A stretch of DNA of 63,847 nt from an uncultured Acetatifactor sp. Lineage in GTDB: Bacteria > Bacillota > Clostridia > Lachnospirales > Lachnospiraceae. The first letter of the stretch is position 1; each line of letters starts with the position of its first letter. This document shows, piece after piece, positions 54,192-61,087 of this stretch. Under the pieces are notes generated by a model that worked only from the letters and a program-made list of their open reading frames with translations, had not been told where the DNA came from and made no database searches. The stretch is from contig CANQPH010000013.1 in NCBI GenBank assembly GCA_947625675.1, forward strand, positions 1 through 63,847, written 5' to 3'. Position numbers and translations under genes: made by a program.

Positions 54192-55937
54192 ATGGTCAAT
54201 TTAAGAGAGAAACCCTTTTATCTCACGGAGGAGGAGATCCGTTGGGTGGAGGAAACCATCGCCGGCATGACGCTGGAGGAGAAGCTGGGACAGATGTTCG
54301 TGCTTCTGAAGGCGGTTCCCGGCGTCAATGAGGAGGCGATCAAGGCGGGGCTGGCCGTCTCCCATCAGGGGGGTCTGCGCTGGCAGGGAGGCGACAAGGA
54401 GACGGTTTGGCTGCAGAATACGACCTACCAGAAATACAGTAAAATACCGCTGCTCATTGCCGCTAACTGTGACGATGGCGGAAGCGGCTGCCTGCCTGAC
54501 GGCACCTTTGTCGCAACGGCCGCCCAGTGCGGCGCAGGATCCGGCACGGAGAACGCCTACCATGTGGGTTACGTCTCCGGGCGGGAGGCGTCTTCCATCG
54601 GCTGCAACTGGATGTTCAATCCGGTGTCCGACATTTACATGAACTGGCGCAATACCATTGTCAATACCCGTTCTTTCGGCGAGGATACGGACAACGTGAT
54701 CGCCAACGCCCGGGCTTATATCAAGGGCATCAAGGATGCCAATCCCAATATGGCCTGCACGGCCAAGCACTTCCCTGGGGACGGCGTGGAGGAACTGGAC
54801 CAGCATCTGGCGCTGGGCGTCAACAATTTAAGCGTTGAGGAATGGAACGCCACCTTCCGCAGGGTCTATCAGACGCTGATCGACGAGGGGCTGGAGAGCA
54901 TCATGGTGGGACATATCGCCCTGCCGGAGATGAGCCGCCGCCTGCGTCCCGGCATTGCTGATGCCGATATCATGCCGGCCACCCTCGCACCGGAGCTGCT
55001 CACTGATCTGCTGCGGGGCGAGATGGGCTTTAACGGCATTATCATCACCGACGCATCCCATATGGTGGGAATGTCGGCCACCTCCAGACGCTGCGATGCG
55101 GTGCCGGGAGCCATCGCCGCCGGATGCGATATGTTCCTGTTCGCCAACGATGTGGAAGAGGATATCGGGTTCATGAAGGCCGGTTATGAGAAGGGCATTA
55201 TCACGGAAGAGCGCCTTTCGGATGCGCTCCACCGCATCCTGGGCATGAAGGCTCATCTGCATCTCTATCGGGATGAGGTGCGCTTCCCCGACAAGGCGGG
55301 ACTTGCGGTGGTGGGTTGTGCGGAGCACAGGGCTTACGCCCAGCAGGCAGCCGATACCTGTATTACTCTGGTCAAGGATACCCGAAAGCTTCTGCCCATC
55401 GACCCGGCGCAGAAAAAGCGGGCGTATCTGGTTTATGTCCAGTCTACGCCCACCAGCAAGGGTTATAAGGGAGATCCGGTCCGTGACATCGTCGTCGAGG
55501 AGCTGGAGCGGGCCGGTTTTGAAGTGAACATCTGCCCCAATTTCCATGACCTGGAGGTGGAGAACGGCGTTTCGCCCATGAACATGGTGAAGATGATGGA
55601 ACACGGGTCTCGGAAGGATTTCATCGAGAATCACGACGTGGTGTTCCTGTTCATCAATGTGAAGGGCTATGCCCAGGAAAACGATGTCCGCCTCCGCTGG
55701 AGCTGCAATCACAGCCGCGAGCTGCCCTGGTACAATGAAGAGGTGCCTACCGTGGGCGTCAGCTTAAATTATACGAACCATCTGATCGACGTGCCGCAGC
55801 TGCACACTTTTATCAACGCCTACGGCCCCACACGCACCCATATCCGTGCCGCCGTCGAGAAGATCTGCGGGAAGAGCAAATTCATGGGGAAGGCGGGAGA
55901 GAACGTCTTCTGCGGACGCTGGGATACAAGACGCTAG
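54192..55937 (+). CDS. GH3 glycosidase (NagZ/beta-glucosidase type)
   Basis: A 581-aa cytosolic enzyme. It has the GH3 signature KHFPGDG (about residues 191-197) with the Asp-His pair LDQH just after, and the nucleophile Asp in GIIITDASH (about D287). An alpha/beta second domain from about 370 contains CITLVKDTRKLLPI. ATG 54192 with AGGAGAAGG is chosen; 63 upstream codons overlap the rnpB terminator and are not coding. In Listeria a GH3 beta-glucosidase accompanies the 1,2-beta-oligoglucan phosphorylase, which would fit here. A beta-N-acetylhexosaminidase role is the alternative. Confidence 0.82.
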   Translation: MVNLREKPFYLTEEEIRWVEETIAGMTLEEKLGQMFVLLKAVPGVNEEAIKAGLAVSHQGGLRWQGGDKETVWLQNTTYQKYSKIPLLIAANCDDGGSGCLPDGTFVATAAQCGAGSGTENAYHVGYVSGREASSIGCNWMFNPVSDIYMNWRNTIVNTRSFGEDTDNVIANARAYIKGIKDANPNMACTAKHFPGDGVEELDQHLALGVNNLSVEEWNATFRRVYQTLIDEGLESIMVGHIALPEMSRRLRPGIADADIMPATLAPELLTDLLRGEMGFNGIIITDASHMVGMSATSRRCDAVPGAIAAGCDMFLFANDVEEDIGFMKAGYEKGIITEERLSDALHRILGMKAHLHLYRDEVRFPDKAGLAVVGCAEHRAYAQQAADTCITLVKDTRKLLPIDPAQKKRAYLVYVQSTPTSKGYKGDPVRDIVVEELERAGFEVNICPNFHDLEVENGVSPMNMVKMMEHGSRKDFIENHDVVFLFINVKGYAQENDVRLRWSCNHSRELPWYNEEVPTVGVSLNYTNHLIDVPQLHTFINAYGPTRTHIRAAVEKICGKSKFMGKAGENVFCGRWDTRR

Positions 55938-56047
55938 AGGTTTGATGCTTTTTGCGATTCTCTGTTTTGTCCGGAGACCTCTCGGGTTGCTATTGATCCT
56001 ATTGATCTGGTGGACAGAACTGCCGAAACTCGAGTATATATAGGATA

Positions 56048-56077
56048 TTGACAAAGTAGAGAAAATAGGCATATAAT
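56048..56077 (+). promoter_or_regulatory. Toxin-antitoxin promoter
   Basis: TTGACA, 18 nt, consensus TATAAT, then AAAAAGGAGG as ribosome-binding site 22 nt before the antitoxin start. Confidence 0.8.
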
Positions 56078-56099
56078 GTAAAAAAGGAGGTGTCCATAA

Positions 56100-56372
56100 A
56101 TGGCGGCAGTGAGTACAAATATCAAAATTGATCCGGTATTGAAACGGGAATCTCAGGAGCTTTTTGAAAGTCTTGGTCTTAGTTTGAGTTCTGCTATCAA
56201 TATATTTTTGCGTCAGTCCGTGCGGGAACAGGCAATTCCTTTTCGTATTGGAAACTCCATACCAAATGCGGAAACAATGAAAGCGATAGAAGATGCGAGG
56301 AACGGTATCGGTCTGAGCCGAGGATTTGCGTCTGTGTCTGAACTGATGGAGGACTTGGATGCTGACGATTAA
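56100..56372 (+). CDS. RelB/DinJ-family antitoxin
   Basis: A 90-aa protein with an N-terminal ribbon-helix-helix (STNIKIDPVLKRESQELFESLGLSLSSAINIFLRQSV) and a C-terminal toxin-neutralising tail ending in MEDLDADD. It overlaps the toxin gene by 14 nt, as usual for type II modules. It probably represses its own promoter together with the toxin. Confidence 0.9.
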   Translation: MAAVSTNIKIDPVLKRESQELFESLGLSLSSAINIFLRQSVREQAIPFRIGNSIPNAETMKAIEDARNGIGLSRGFASVSELMEDLDADD

Positions 56373-56631
56373 ATACCAAACGACTTTTAAAAAGGATTAC
56401 AAGCGGATAAAAAAGCGAGGGTATGATATCAAACGACTCGAAATTGTTGTGGCTATGTTGGCATCCGGGCAGGAATTACCATCTGAATATAAAGACCATA
56501 ATCTGCTCGGAGTCTATAAAGGTTGTCGTGAATGTCACATAACTCCTGACTGGTTATTGGTGTATGAGGTCAGAGAAAACGAACTGCTCTTATTATTGAC
56601 TCGAACCGGAACGCACAGCGATATATTTTGA
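56359..56631 (+). CDS. YafQ/RelE-family mRNA interferase toxin
   Basis: A 90-aa RelE-superfamily toxin. The pattern KDYKRIKKRGYD, LPSEYKDHNLLGVYKGCRECHITPDWLLVYEV and TGTHSDIF keeps the His/Asp/Lys residues typical of YafQ, which cleaves ribosome-bound mRNA. The stop codon falls exactly where a remnant of an unrelated gene begins. Confidence 0.9.
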   Translation: MLTIKYQTTFKKDYKRIKKRGYDIKRLEIVVAMLASGQELPSEYKDHNLLGVYKGCRECHITPDWLLVYEVRENELLLLLTRTGTHSDIF

Positions 56632-56776
56632 TAACAACCGCTTGTTCCTGAATTTTGAACCTCCTACAGATACGGCCAGTCGCATTTATGACGGCGTTAC
56701 GGTTCGGGAGTTCGTCGATGCCGTGAATTGCCTGCTGGGAAAGGAAAAGTTCATCGTCAGTTATGCAGTTTATTAA
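56630..56776 (+). pseudogene. 3' remnant of a paralogue of the 200-aa hypothetical protein
   Basis: Directly after the toxin stop the frame reads DNNRLFLNFEPPT...REFVDAVNCLLGKEKFIVSYAVY, matching the C-terminal 50 residues of the protein encoded at 58259. No start or upstream part exists. It marks the left edge of a segmental duplication; the toxin-antitoxin module probably replaced the 5' part. Confidence 0.85.
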
Positions 56777-56778
56777 AG

Positions 56779-56820
56779 AATCCTTTTGAGATCCCGCCCG
56801 GTTTCTCAAAAGGATTTTTT
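56779..56820. terminator. Bidirectional terminator, copy A
   Basis: AATCCTTTTGAGA and TCTCAAAAGGATT form a perfect 13-bp stem flanked by T and A runs, between convergent genes. Confidence 0.85.
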
Positions 56821-56845
56821 ATAGGCCTTGGGTTTTTTATAGGCC

Positions 56846-57211
56846 TTAGGATTTCTTTTTGGAATGTTTGGCCTGGTTCTTCCTCCGGTAACCGACGTAT
56901 TTGCATATTTCACTTTGGGTTTGGAATTCCAGACTCACGAAATCATTGATGAAATCCGAAATGTCGCTGCCGTCCGCCAGGGGTTTGTCCAGAAGCTCCA
57001 GGCTGTGGCGGTATTTTGTCCTGCCCAGGAGATAGTCGATGGACACCTCATAGAAATCCGCAAATCTGCAGAGAGTGACCGGGTCGGGAAAATGAACTCC
57101 TTTCTCATAGTTGGAGATTGTGCTGACGGATACTTTCAGGTGCCTGGCGAGTTCTTTTTGACATAATTCTCTTTCCATGCGAAGTTCACGAAGCCTGTCT
57201 CCGAAATCCAT
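56846..57211 (-). CDS. XRE-family HTH regulator, copy A
   Basis: A 121-aa protein with an N-terminal Cro/CI HTH (LRMERELCQKELARHLKVSVSTISNYEKG), FPDPVTLCRFADFYEVSIDYLLGR, and a variable basic tail ending KKKS. The start is set at MDFG because AGGAGG lies 8 nt upstream; 12 further codons are open but cover that site. It differs from copy B only in a few C-terminal residues. It is convergent with the hypothetical-gene remnant. Its target is unknown. Confidence 0.9.
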   Translation of the reverse strand: MDFGDRLRELRMERELCQKELARHLKVSVSTISNYEKGVHFPDPVTLCRFADFYEVSIDYLLGRTKYRHSLELLDKPLADGSDISDFINDFVSLEFQTQSEICKYVGYRRKNQAKHSKKKS

Positions 57212-57430
57212 TTTTGCAACCTCCTCCCCTGAGGGTATCTTTTTCATGAAATTTAAAATTTATTCTACATTGATTTATAAAAATGAAAATAAGACTTTAG
57301 ATAGTCCATAAAATTTGTAAAAAATGGAATACAAATTTTATGATTCGTAAAATTAGACTTTTGAAAATTGGGCTTTTGAAAAATGTTCCTGGAGCAATAT
57401 TGTATTTTACCCTTTCTCATAGTAGAATAT

Positions 57431-57535
57431 TTTGGTCTTGTAAAAGACAACCTGCTTTCCATTGCGGATGCGGCAAAGCGGGCGAACATAGAGCGTTCCG
57501 TGTTTGAGAAGGAGTATATGGCGTATATGAAGTGA
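57431..57535 (+). pseudogene. C-terminal remnant of an Rpn/PD-(D/E)XK-type nuclease gene (A)
   Basis: The reading FGLVKDNLLSIADAAKRANI...FEKEYMAYMK has no start. It resembles the C-terminal tail of Rpn-like recombination-promoting nuclease/transposase proteins of Lachnospiraceae. The same fragment occurs at the end of the remnant near 59960. The AT-rich 57212-57430 otherwise holds the HTH gene's upstream region. Confidence 0.65.
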
Positions 57536-57585
57536 CAAAGATAGACAGAGAGAACCGCAGACTATTGATAAAGCGATATATTTTG

Positions 57586-57629
57586 AAAATGGACGCAATC
57601 CGTTAGTGTGAATGGATTGCGTCCATTTT
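57586..57629 (+). terminator. Strong stem-loop terminator
   Basis: AAAATGGACGCAATCC pairs perfectly over 16 bp with GGATTGCGTCCATTTT around a 12-nt loop. It isolates the downstream promoter from upstream transcription. Confidence 0.8.
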
Positions 57630-57678
57630 ATGTACTTGCAAGGGGTGCGTTGTTTCGGCGAAAATATCCGCAGACCTA

Positions 57679-57711
57679 TTGACAAAATGTTCCCGGGGGG
57701 GGGGGTAGAAT
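57679..57711 (+). promoter_or_regulatory. Promoter with an 11-G tract between -35 and -10 (likely phase-variable)
   Basis: Consensus TTGACA (57679-57684), then AAATGTTCCC, eleven Gs (57695-57705) and TAGAAT (57706-57711). The spacer is 21 nt; the optimum of 17 would need seven Gs. Slipped-strand changes in the tract would tune the spacing and therefore transcription of the lipoprotein gene. Confidence 0.75.
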
Positions 57712-57790
57712 GGAACCGTAATGGAAAGGTTCCCGTCCGGAAATCCGGAGAAGGGAGCCGGGACAAACGGGAAAGGAGACAAGATCAGAA

Positions 57791-58228
57791 ATGGTCGGGA
57801 ACAAAGGAACGGGAAAAGAATGGGTGAAAAGGGTGTCGGCAGCGCTTCTGGCGGCGCTTTTAGCCATGGGCACGGCAGCCTGCGGCCAGGAGAAAAGTAT
57901 CGAAGGTATGGGGAGCGCAGCCACCCTGGAAAGCGAGAAGGAAACTGGAACGGTAGGAACTGGGATAACGGAGACAGGAACAACGGAGGCGCCTGAGACG
58001 GAGACGGCGAAAGAGTCGGAAGCGGTGGAGAATCCGGAAGGGCAGGCTGTCACGGTGGCTGTAAAGAGGACATCATTTAACCCGGACGGCAGTGTTCGGG
58101 GTAGTCAGGGTAGTTGGACTGAATGGGAATATGACGCAGCCGGCAACATGACGAAAGAAACAGAGTATAACCCGGACGGCAGTATCTATGAAGAGACCGA
58201 GTATACCACCATATACATAAACAAATAA
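57791..58228 (+). CDS. Small lipoprotein with YD-like repeats
   Basis: A 145-aa lipoprotein. The signal peptide ends in the lipobox MGTAAC, followed by a Glu/Thr/Gly-rich linker and two related motifs, FNPDGSVRGSQGSWTEWEYD and AAGNMTKETEYNPDGSIYE, similar to RHS/YD-type or MORN-like surface repeats. Its function is unknown. AAAGGAG lies 12 nt before the ATG. It is the first gene after the poly-G promoter, so surface exposure may be switched. Confidence 0.7.
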   Translation: MVGNKGTGKEWVKRVSAALLAALLAMGTAACGQEKSIEGMGSAATLESEKETGTVGTGITETGTTEAPETETAKESEAVENPEGQAVTVAVKRTSFNPDGSVRGSQGSWTEWEYDAAGNMTKETEYNPDGSIYEETEYTTIYINK

Positions 58229-58258
58229 CCAAAAGAAAGAAAGGAGAATACAAAAGAC

Positions 58259-58861
58259 ATGTACATGGAAAATTTAATCGGAGAAGCCCTTCTTGTCATG
58301 GTGCGCAACGGGCTGACCACGGAGAACCTCAATAAGATCGTGGAGACGCTGGCGGGCTGCGGCCGCAAGATCAGCGAGAAGGTGAAGGAAGCCTGCAAGA
58401 ACCCTCCGGAGAAGGAGGTTCCCCCGGAGGTGCAGGAGGAATTGAAGCTCACGTTCAGGGAAATCCTGGAATCCTCCGCGAGACCCGTCTATATGGGCGG
58501 CATCGCCCTGTTTTTTGACGAAAAGGTCGATGAAGAGATGCAGGAGGATGTTTTAAACATCCTGAACCATTTCGCCGGTGATTCGGAAGACGAGGAGGAG
58601 GTGCCGGAAAGCGAGGAAGAGAAGGAGAGGGTAGCCAGATACCGGAAATGCGTGGACGACTTCATGCTGTATCATTTCACCTGGGATCCGCTGACCCAGG
58701 AGGATTATGAGTTTGAGGACAACTGCCTGTACCTGAATTTTGAATTTCCTACAAATGCGGCCGGTCACATTTATGACAGCGCCATGGTCCGGGAGTTCAT
58801 CGACGCCGTAAATTATCTGTTGGGAATGGAAAAGTTCATCGTCAGTTACGCCGTTTATTAA
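58259..58861 (+). CDS. Hypothetical acidic protein (200 aa)
   Basis: No recognised domain. An N-terminal helical part (IVETLAGCGRKISEKVKEAC), a very acidic middle (GDSEDEEEVPESEEEKE) and a conserved C-terminus (IDAVNYLLGMEKFIVSYAVY) shared with the remnant at 56630. No signal peptide. It lies 30 nt after the lipoprotein gene, so it probably shares the poly-G promoter. It is convergent with an HTH gene. Confidence 0.7.
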   Translation: MYMENLIGEALLVMVRNGLTTENLNKIVETLAGCGRKISEKVKEACKNPPEKEVPPEVQEELKLTFREILESSARPVYMGGIALFFDEKVDEEMQEDVLNILNHFAGDSEDEEEVPESEEEKERVARYRKCVDDFMLYHFTWDPLTQEDYEFEDNCLYLNFEFPTNAAGHIYDSAMVREFIDAVNYLLGMEKFIVSYAVY

Positions 58862-58866
58862 AAAAG

Positions 58867-58908
58867 AATCCTTTTGAGATCCCGCCCGGTTTCTCAAAAG
58901 GATTTTTT
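58867..58908. terminator. Bidirectional terminator, copy B
   Basis: The same 13-bp AATCCTTTTGAGA stem as copy A, between convergent genes. Confidence 0.85.
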
Positions 58909-58934
58909 ATGGGCCTTAGGATTTTGCATAGGTC

Positions 58935-59300
58935 TTAGGATTTCTTCCTGGAATGTTTGGCTTGGATCTTCCTCCGATAATCGACATATTGACATATTTC
59001 TCTTTGGGTTTGGAATTCCAGATTCACGAAGTCGTTGATGAAGTCTGAAATGTCGCTGCCGTCCGCCAGGGGCTTGTCCAGAAGCTCCAGACTGTGGCGG
59101 TATTTTGTCCTGCCCAGGAGATAGTCGATGGACACCTCATAGAAATCCGCAAATCTGCAGAGAGTGACCGGGTCGGGAAAATGAACTCCTTTCTCATAGT
59201 TGGAGATTGTGCTGACGGATACTTTCAGGTGCCTGGCGAGTTCTTTTTGACATAATTCTCTTTCCATGCGAAGTTCACGAAGCCTGTCTCCGAAATCCAT
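58935..59300 (-). CDS. XRE-family HTH regulator, copy B
   Basis: A 121-aa near-identical paralogue of copy A, with the same HTH and AGGAGG-positioned start. The last 33 residues carry the few differences (for example REICQYVDYRRK in place of SEICKYVGYRRK). The identity of the DNA-binding half predicts that both copies bind the same operators. Confidence 0.9.
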   Translation of the reverse strand: MDFGDRLRELRMERELCQKELARHLKVSVSTISNYEKGVHFPDPVTLCRFADFYEVSIDYLLGRTKYRHSLELLDKPLADGSDISDFINDFVNLEFQTQREICQYVDYRRKIQAKHSRKKS

Positions 59301-59641
59301 TTTTGCAACCTCCTCCCCTGAGGGTATCTTTTTCATGAAATTTAAAATTTATTCTACATTGATTTATAAAAATGAAAATAAGACTTTAGATAGTCCATAA
59401 AATTTGTGAAAAATAGAATATAAATTTTACGATTCATAAAATACGAGAAGCCATTTTGGAAGCGGGATTGCTCTGACATTGGATGAACGGACATGGGTGT
59501 CGTCTTTGCCAGCCGAATTTATTCGGCCTAGATGTGGCAGAACTGTTGCCACTATGTTTAGTCTTTTGAAAAATGTTCCTGGGGCGATATTGTATTTTCC
59601 CCTTTCTCATGATAGAATAATAACGAAGGTAACCGGAACGT

Positions 59642-59960
59642 TCGGATGCCATCAACGAGTATCGCTTTGCGGAGAACTGTAAGAGGGGCGAGTATCGGGG
59701 GCCAGAAGAGAACTATGACCTGATAAGAGTGGTGGTGATGCGGCTTGGACAGGAAGGGGAGCAGTCGGGAGGTGAGTCAGGTGTGTAATCTGAGTACGGG
59801 GATTTATGATAAGGGCATTCAAGAGGGTAAGCGTGAAGGGGCATTGGAGATTCTTTTCGGTCTTGTAAAAGACAATCTGCTTTCCATTGCGGATGCGGCA
59901 AAGCGGGCGAACATAGAGCGTTCTGTGTTTGAGAAGGAATATATGGCGTATATGAAGTAA
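59642..59960 (+). pseudogene. Rpn/PD-(D/E)XK-type nuclease remnant (B)
   Basis: Two frames: SDAINEYRFAENCKRGEYRG...YDLIRVVVMRLGQEGEQ stops at 59788, and an overlapping frame continues VSQVCNLSTGIYDKGIQEGKREGALEILFGLVKDNLL...YMAYMK to 59960. Together they give the C-terminal third of an Rpn-like nuclease/transposase protein with deletion and frameshift. The N-terminal catalytic part is missing. Confidence 0.7.
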
Positions 59961-60102
59961 CAAGGGTAGACAGGGAGAACCGCAGACATTGAATAGGGCG
60001 TTTGCGGTTCTTTTAATATGAGAGTATTTGATGGCGTATGTTTTTGAATAGAAAACATTGACCGAGAAGAGAAAGATCTGTTACGGCTGGGGAGAAAGAT
60101 TT

Positions 60103-60984
60103 ATGCAAAGAAGAGCTTGGGAAAAAAGAGCATGGAAAAGAAGAGCATGGAAAAGAAGGGTTTGGGAAAGAGGAATTTGGAAAAGAATAGCCTGGAGAAA
60201 AAGCCTGCTCCCGGGAATCCTGCTGGCCCTCCTGCTGCTTGCGGGCTGTGCCGGAAAAGAATCGGAAGCCACTGGAGATCCGGCGATATCCATAGAGACG
60301 GACAGACTGCGGGGCAGCGGTGTGGTCTGGAGCGTGGACGAGGAAGGGATGACGATTCTGACGGCTGGGCACGTCCTGGAGGGCTGGCAGGAAATGAGCG
60401 TGGTCTTTTTGGATGGGAACACGGTTCGCTGGAGACCGGGAGAGGATGGCTTTGACGTGGAACTGCCCGCCGGATCGGATCTGGCTGTCCTGCGCCTGTC
60501 CGGCGAAGCCCTGGAACGGCGGGTGGAGATGGAAGGAGGAGCTTGGAAGGAGTATGGGGCGGCAGCAGCATCGGCCCTTGTGGACAAGGAATCCTTTGAC
60601 CGCCTGAAGTCCGGCGACGATATCTGGCTGGCTGAAGCCGGAAACAGGCAGAGCGTTGCGGAAGAACCGGGGCCAGGGAGTCAGGGCGAGACGGGAGAAA
60701 ACCAGGAACAGGGCGTTGCGGAAGAACCGGGGGCGGGAAATCAGGACGGAGCGAATGGAAACCAGAAGTCAGGCTTTCTTCCGGCCACGGTGACGGAGCC
60801 CTGGATTTATATGGAAGATTTCGGCCAGAACATGATGTTGGGCAAGGGCAGCGCCCATTCCGGCATGTCCGGCGGAGGGGTTTATGATGGGCAGGGTCAT
60901 TTCATCGGCCTGCTCTGCGGAGGGAACGAAGAAGGGGATTTGGCGATCCTTCCTTTAAACATTATCCTGGCGCAGCTGCAGTGA
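60103..60984 (+). CDS. Trypsin-like serine protease lipoprotein
   Basis: A 293-aa predicted lipoprotein (LLLLAGC) with a chymotrypsin-fold domain. The candidate triad is H90 (LTAGHV), D126 (SDLAVL) and S256 (SGMSGGGV). Before the signal helix lies an odd N-terminus of six five-residue repeats rich in Trp and Arg (RAWKR type). Between Asp and Ser a 40-residue low-complexity repeat (VAEEPG...) is inserted. The start at 60103 follows GGGGAG at 8 nt; an earlier in-frame TTG is unlikely. It may act in surface protein processing; the long basic N-terminus is unusual for a lipoprotein signal. Confidence 0.72.
   Translation: MQRRAWEKRAWKRRAWKRRVWERGIWKRIAWRKSLLPGILLALLLLAGCAGKESEATGDPAISIETDRLRGSGVVWSVDEEGMTILTAGHVLEGWQEMSVVFLDGNTVRWRPGEDGFDVELPAGSDLAVLRLSGEALERRVEMEGGAWKEYGAAAASALVDKESFDRLKSGDDIWLAEAGNRQSVAEEPGPGSQGETGENQEQGVAEEPGAGNQDGANGNQKSGFLPATVTEPWIYMEDFGQNMMLGKGSAHSGMSGGGVYDGQGHFIGLLCGGNEEGDLAILPLNIILAQLQ
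60115..60204 (+). repeat. Six 15-bp tandem coding repeats
   Basis: Units read AWEKR, AWKRR, AWKRR, VWERG, IWKRI and AWRKS; the DNA is a degenerate GCATGGAAAAGAAGA repeat. Confidence 0.85.
60653..60772 (+). repeat. Two 60-bp tandem coding repeats
   Basis: GCGTTGCGGAAGAACCGGGG occurs at 60653 and again exactly 60 bp later. Each unit encodes 20 residues beginning VAEEPG and ending in an Asn/Gln/Gly-rich stretch. Confidence 0.85.
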
Positions 60985-61087
60985 TCTGTTAATAAAACTT
61001 TCATTTTCGGGATATTGACATTGGGGGCGTTTTGGAGGAAAATAAGTCTGGCGGAATTTGCTTGTAAGCCTGAAAGGAAGGGTAAAA

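Larger units (their letters stand above)
56640..57353 (+). repeat. Segmental duplication, copy A
   Basis: A direct repeat of 58732-59442: 3' end of the hypothetical gene, terminator, HTH gene and its AT-rich upstream region. From about 57000 to 57318 the copies are virtually identical, while the hypothetical-gene part has clearly diverged. A further short matching block follows (57371-57428 against 59564-59621). Confidence 0.85.
58732..59442 (+). repeat. Segmental duplication, copy B
   Basis: The counterpart of 56640-57353, with the intact 3' end of the hypothetical gene, the terminator, HTH copy B and its upstream region. A segment absent from copy A follows (59443-59563), containing the small palindrome TGGCAGAACTGTTGCCA but no gene. 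Confidence 0.85.

Noticed and set aside
60115..60204. CRISPR array
   Set aside because: The short-period repeats here and at 7739, 4685 and 60653 have no spacers and lie in coding frames; no cas gene is present anywhere in the window.
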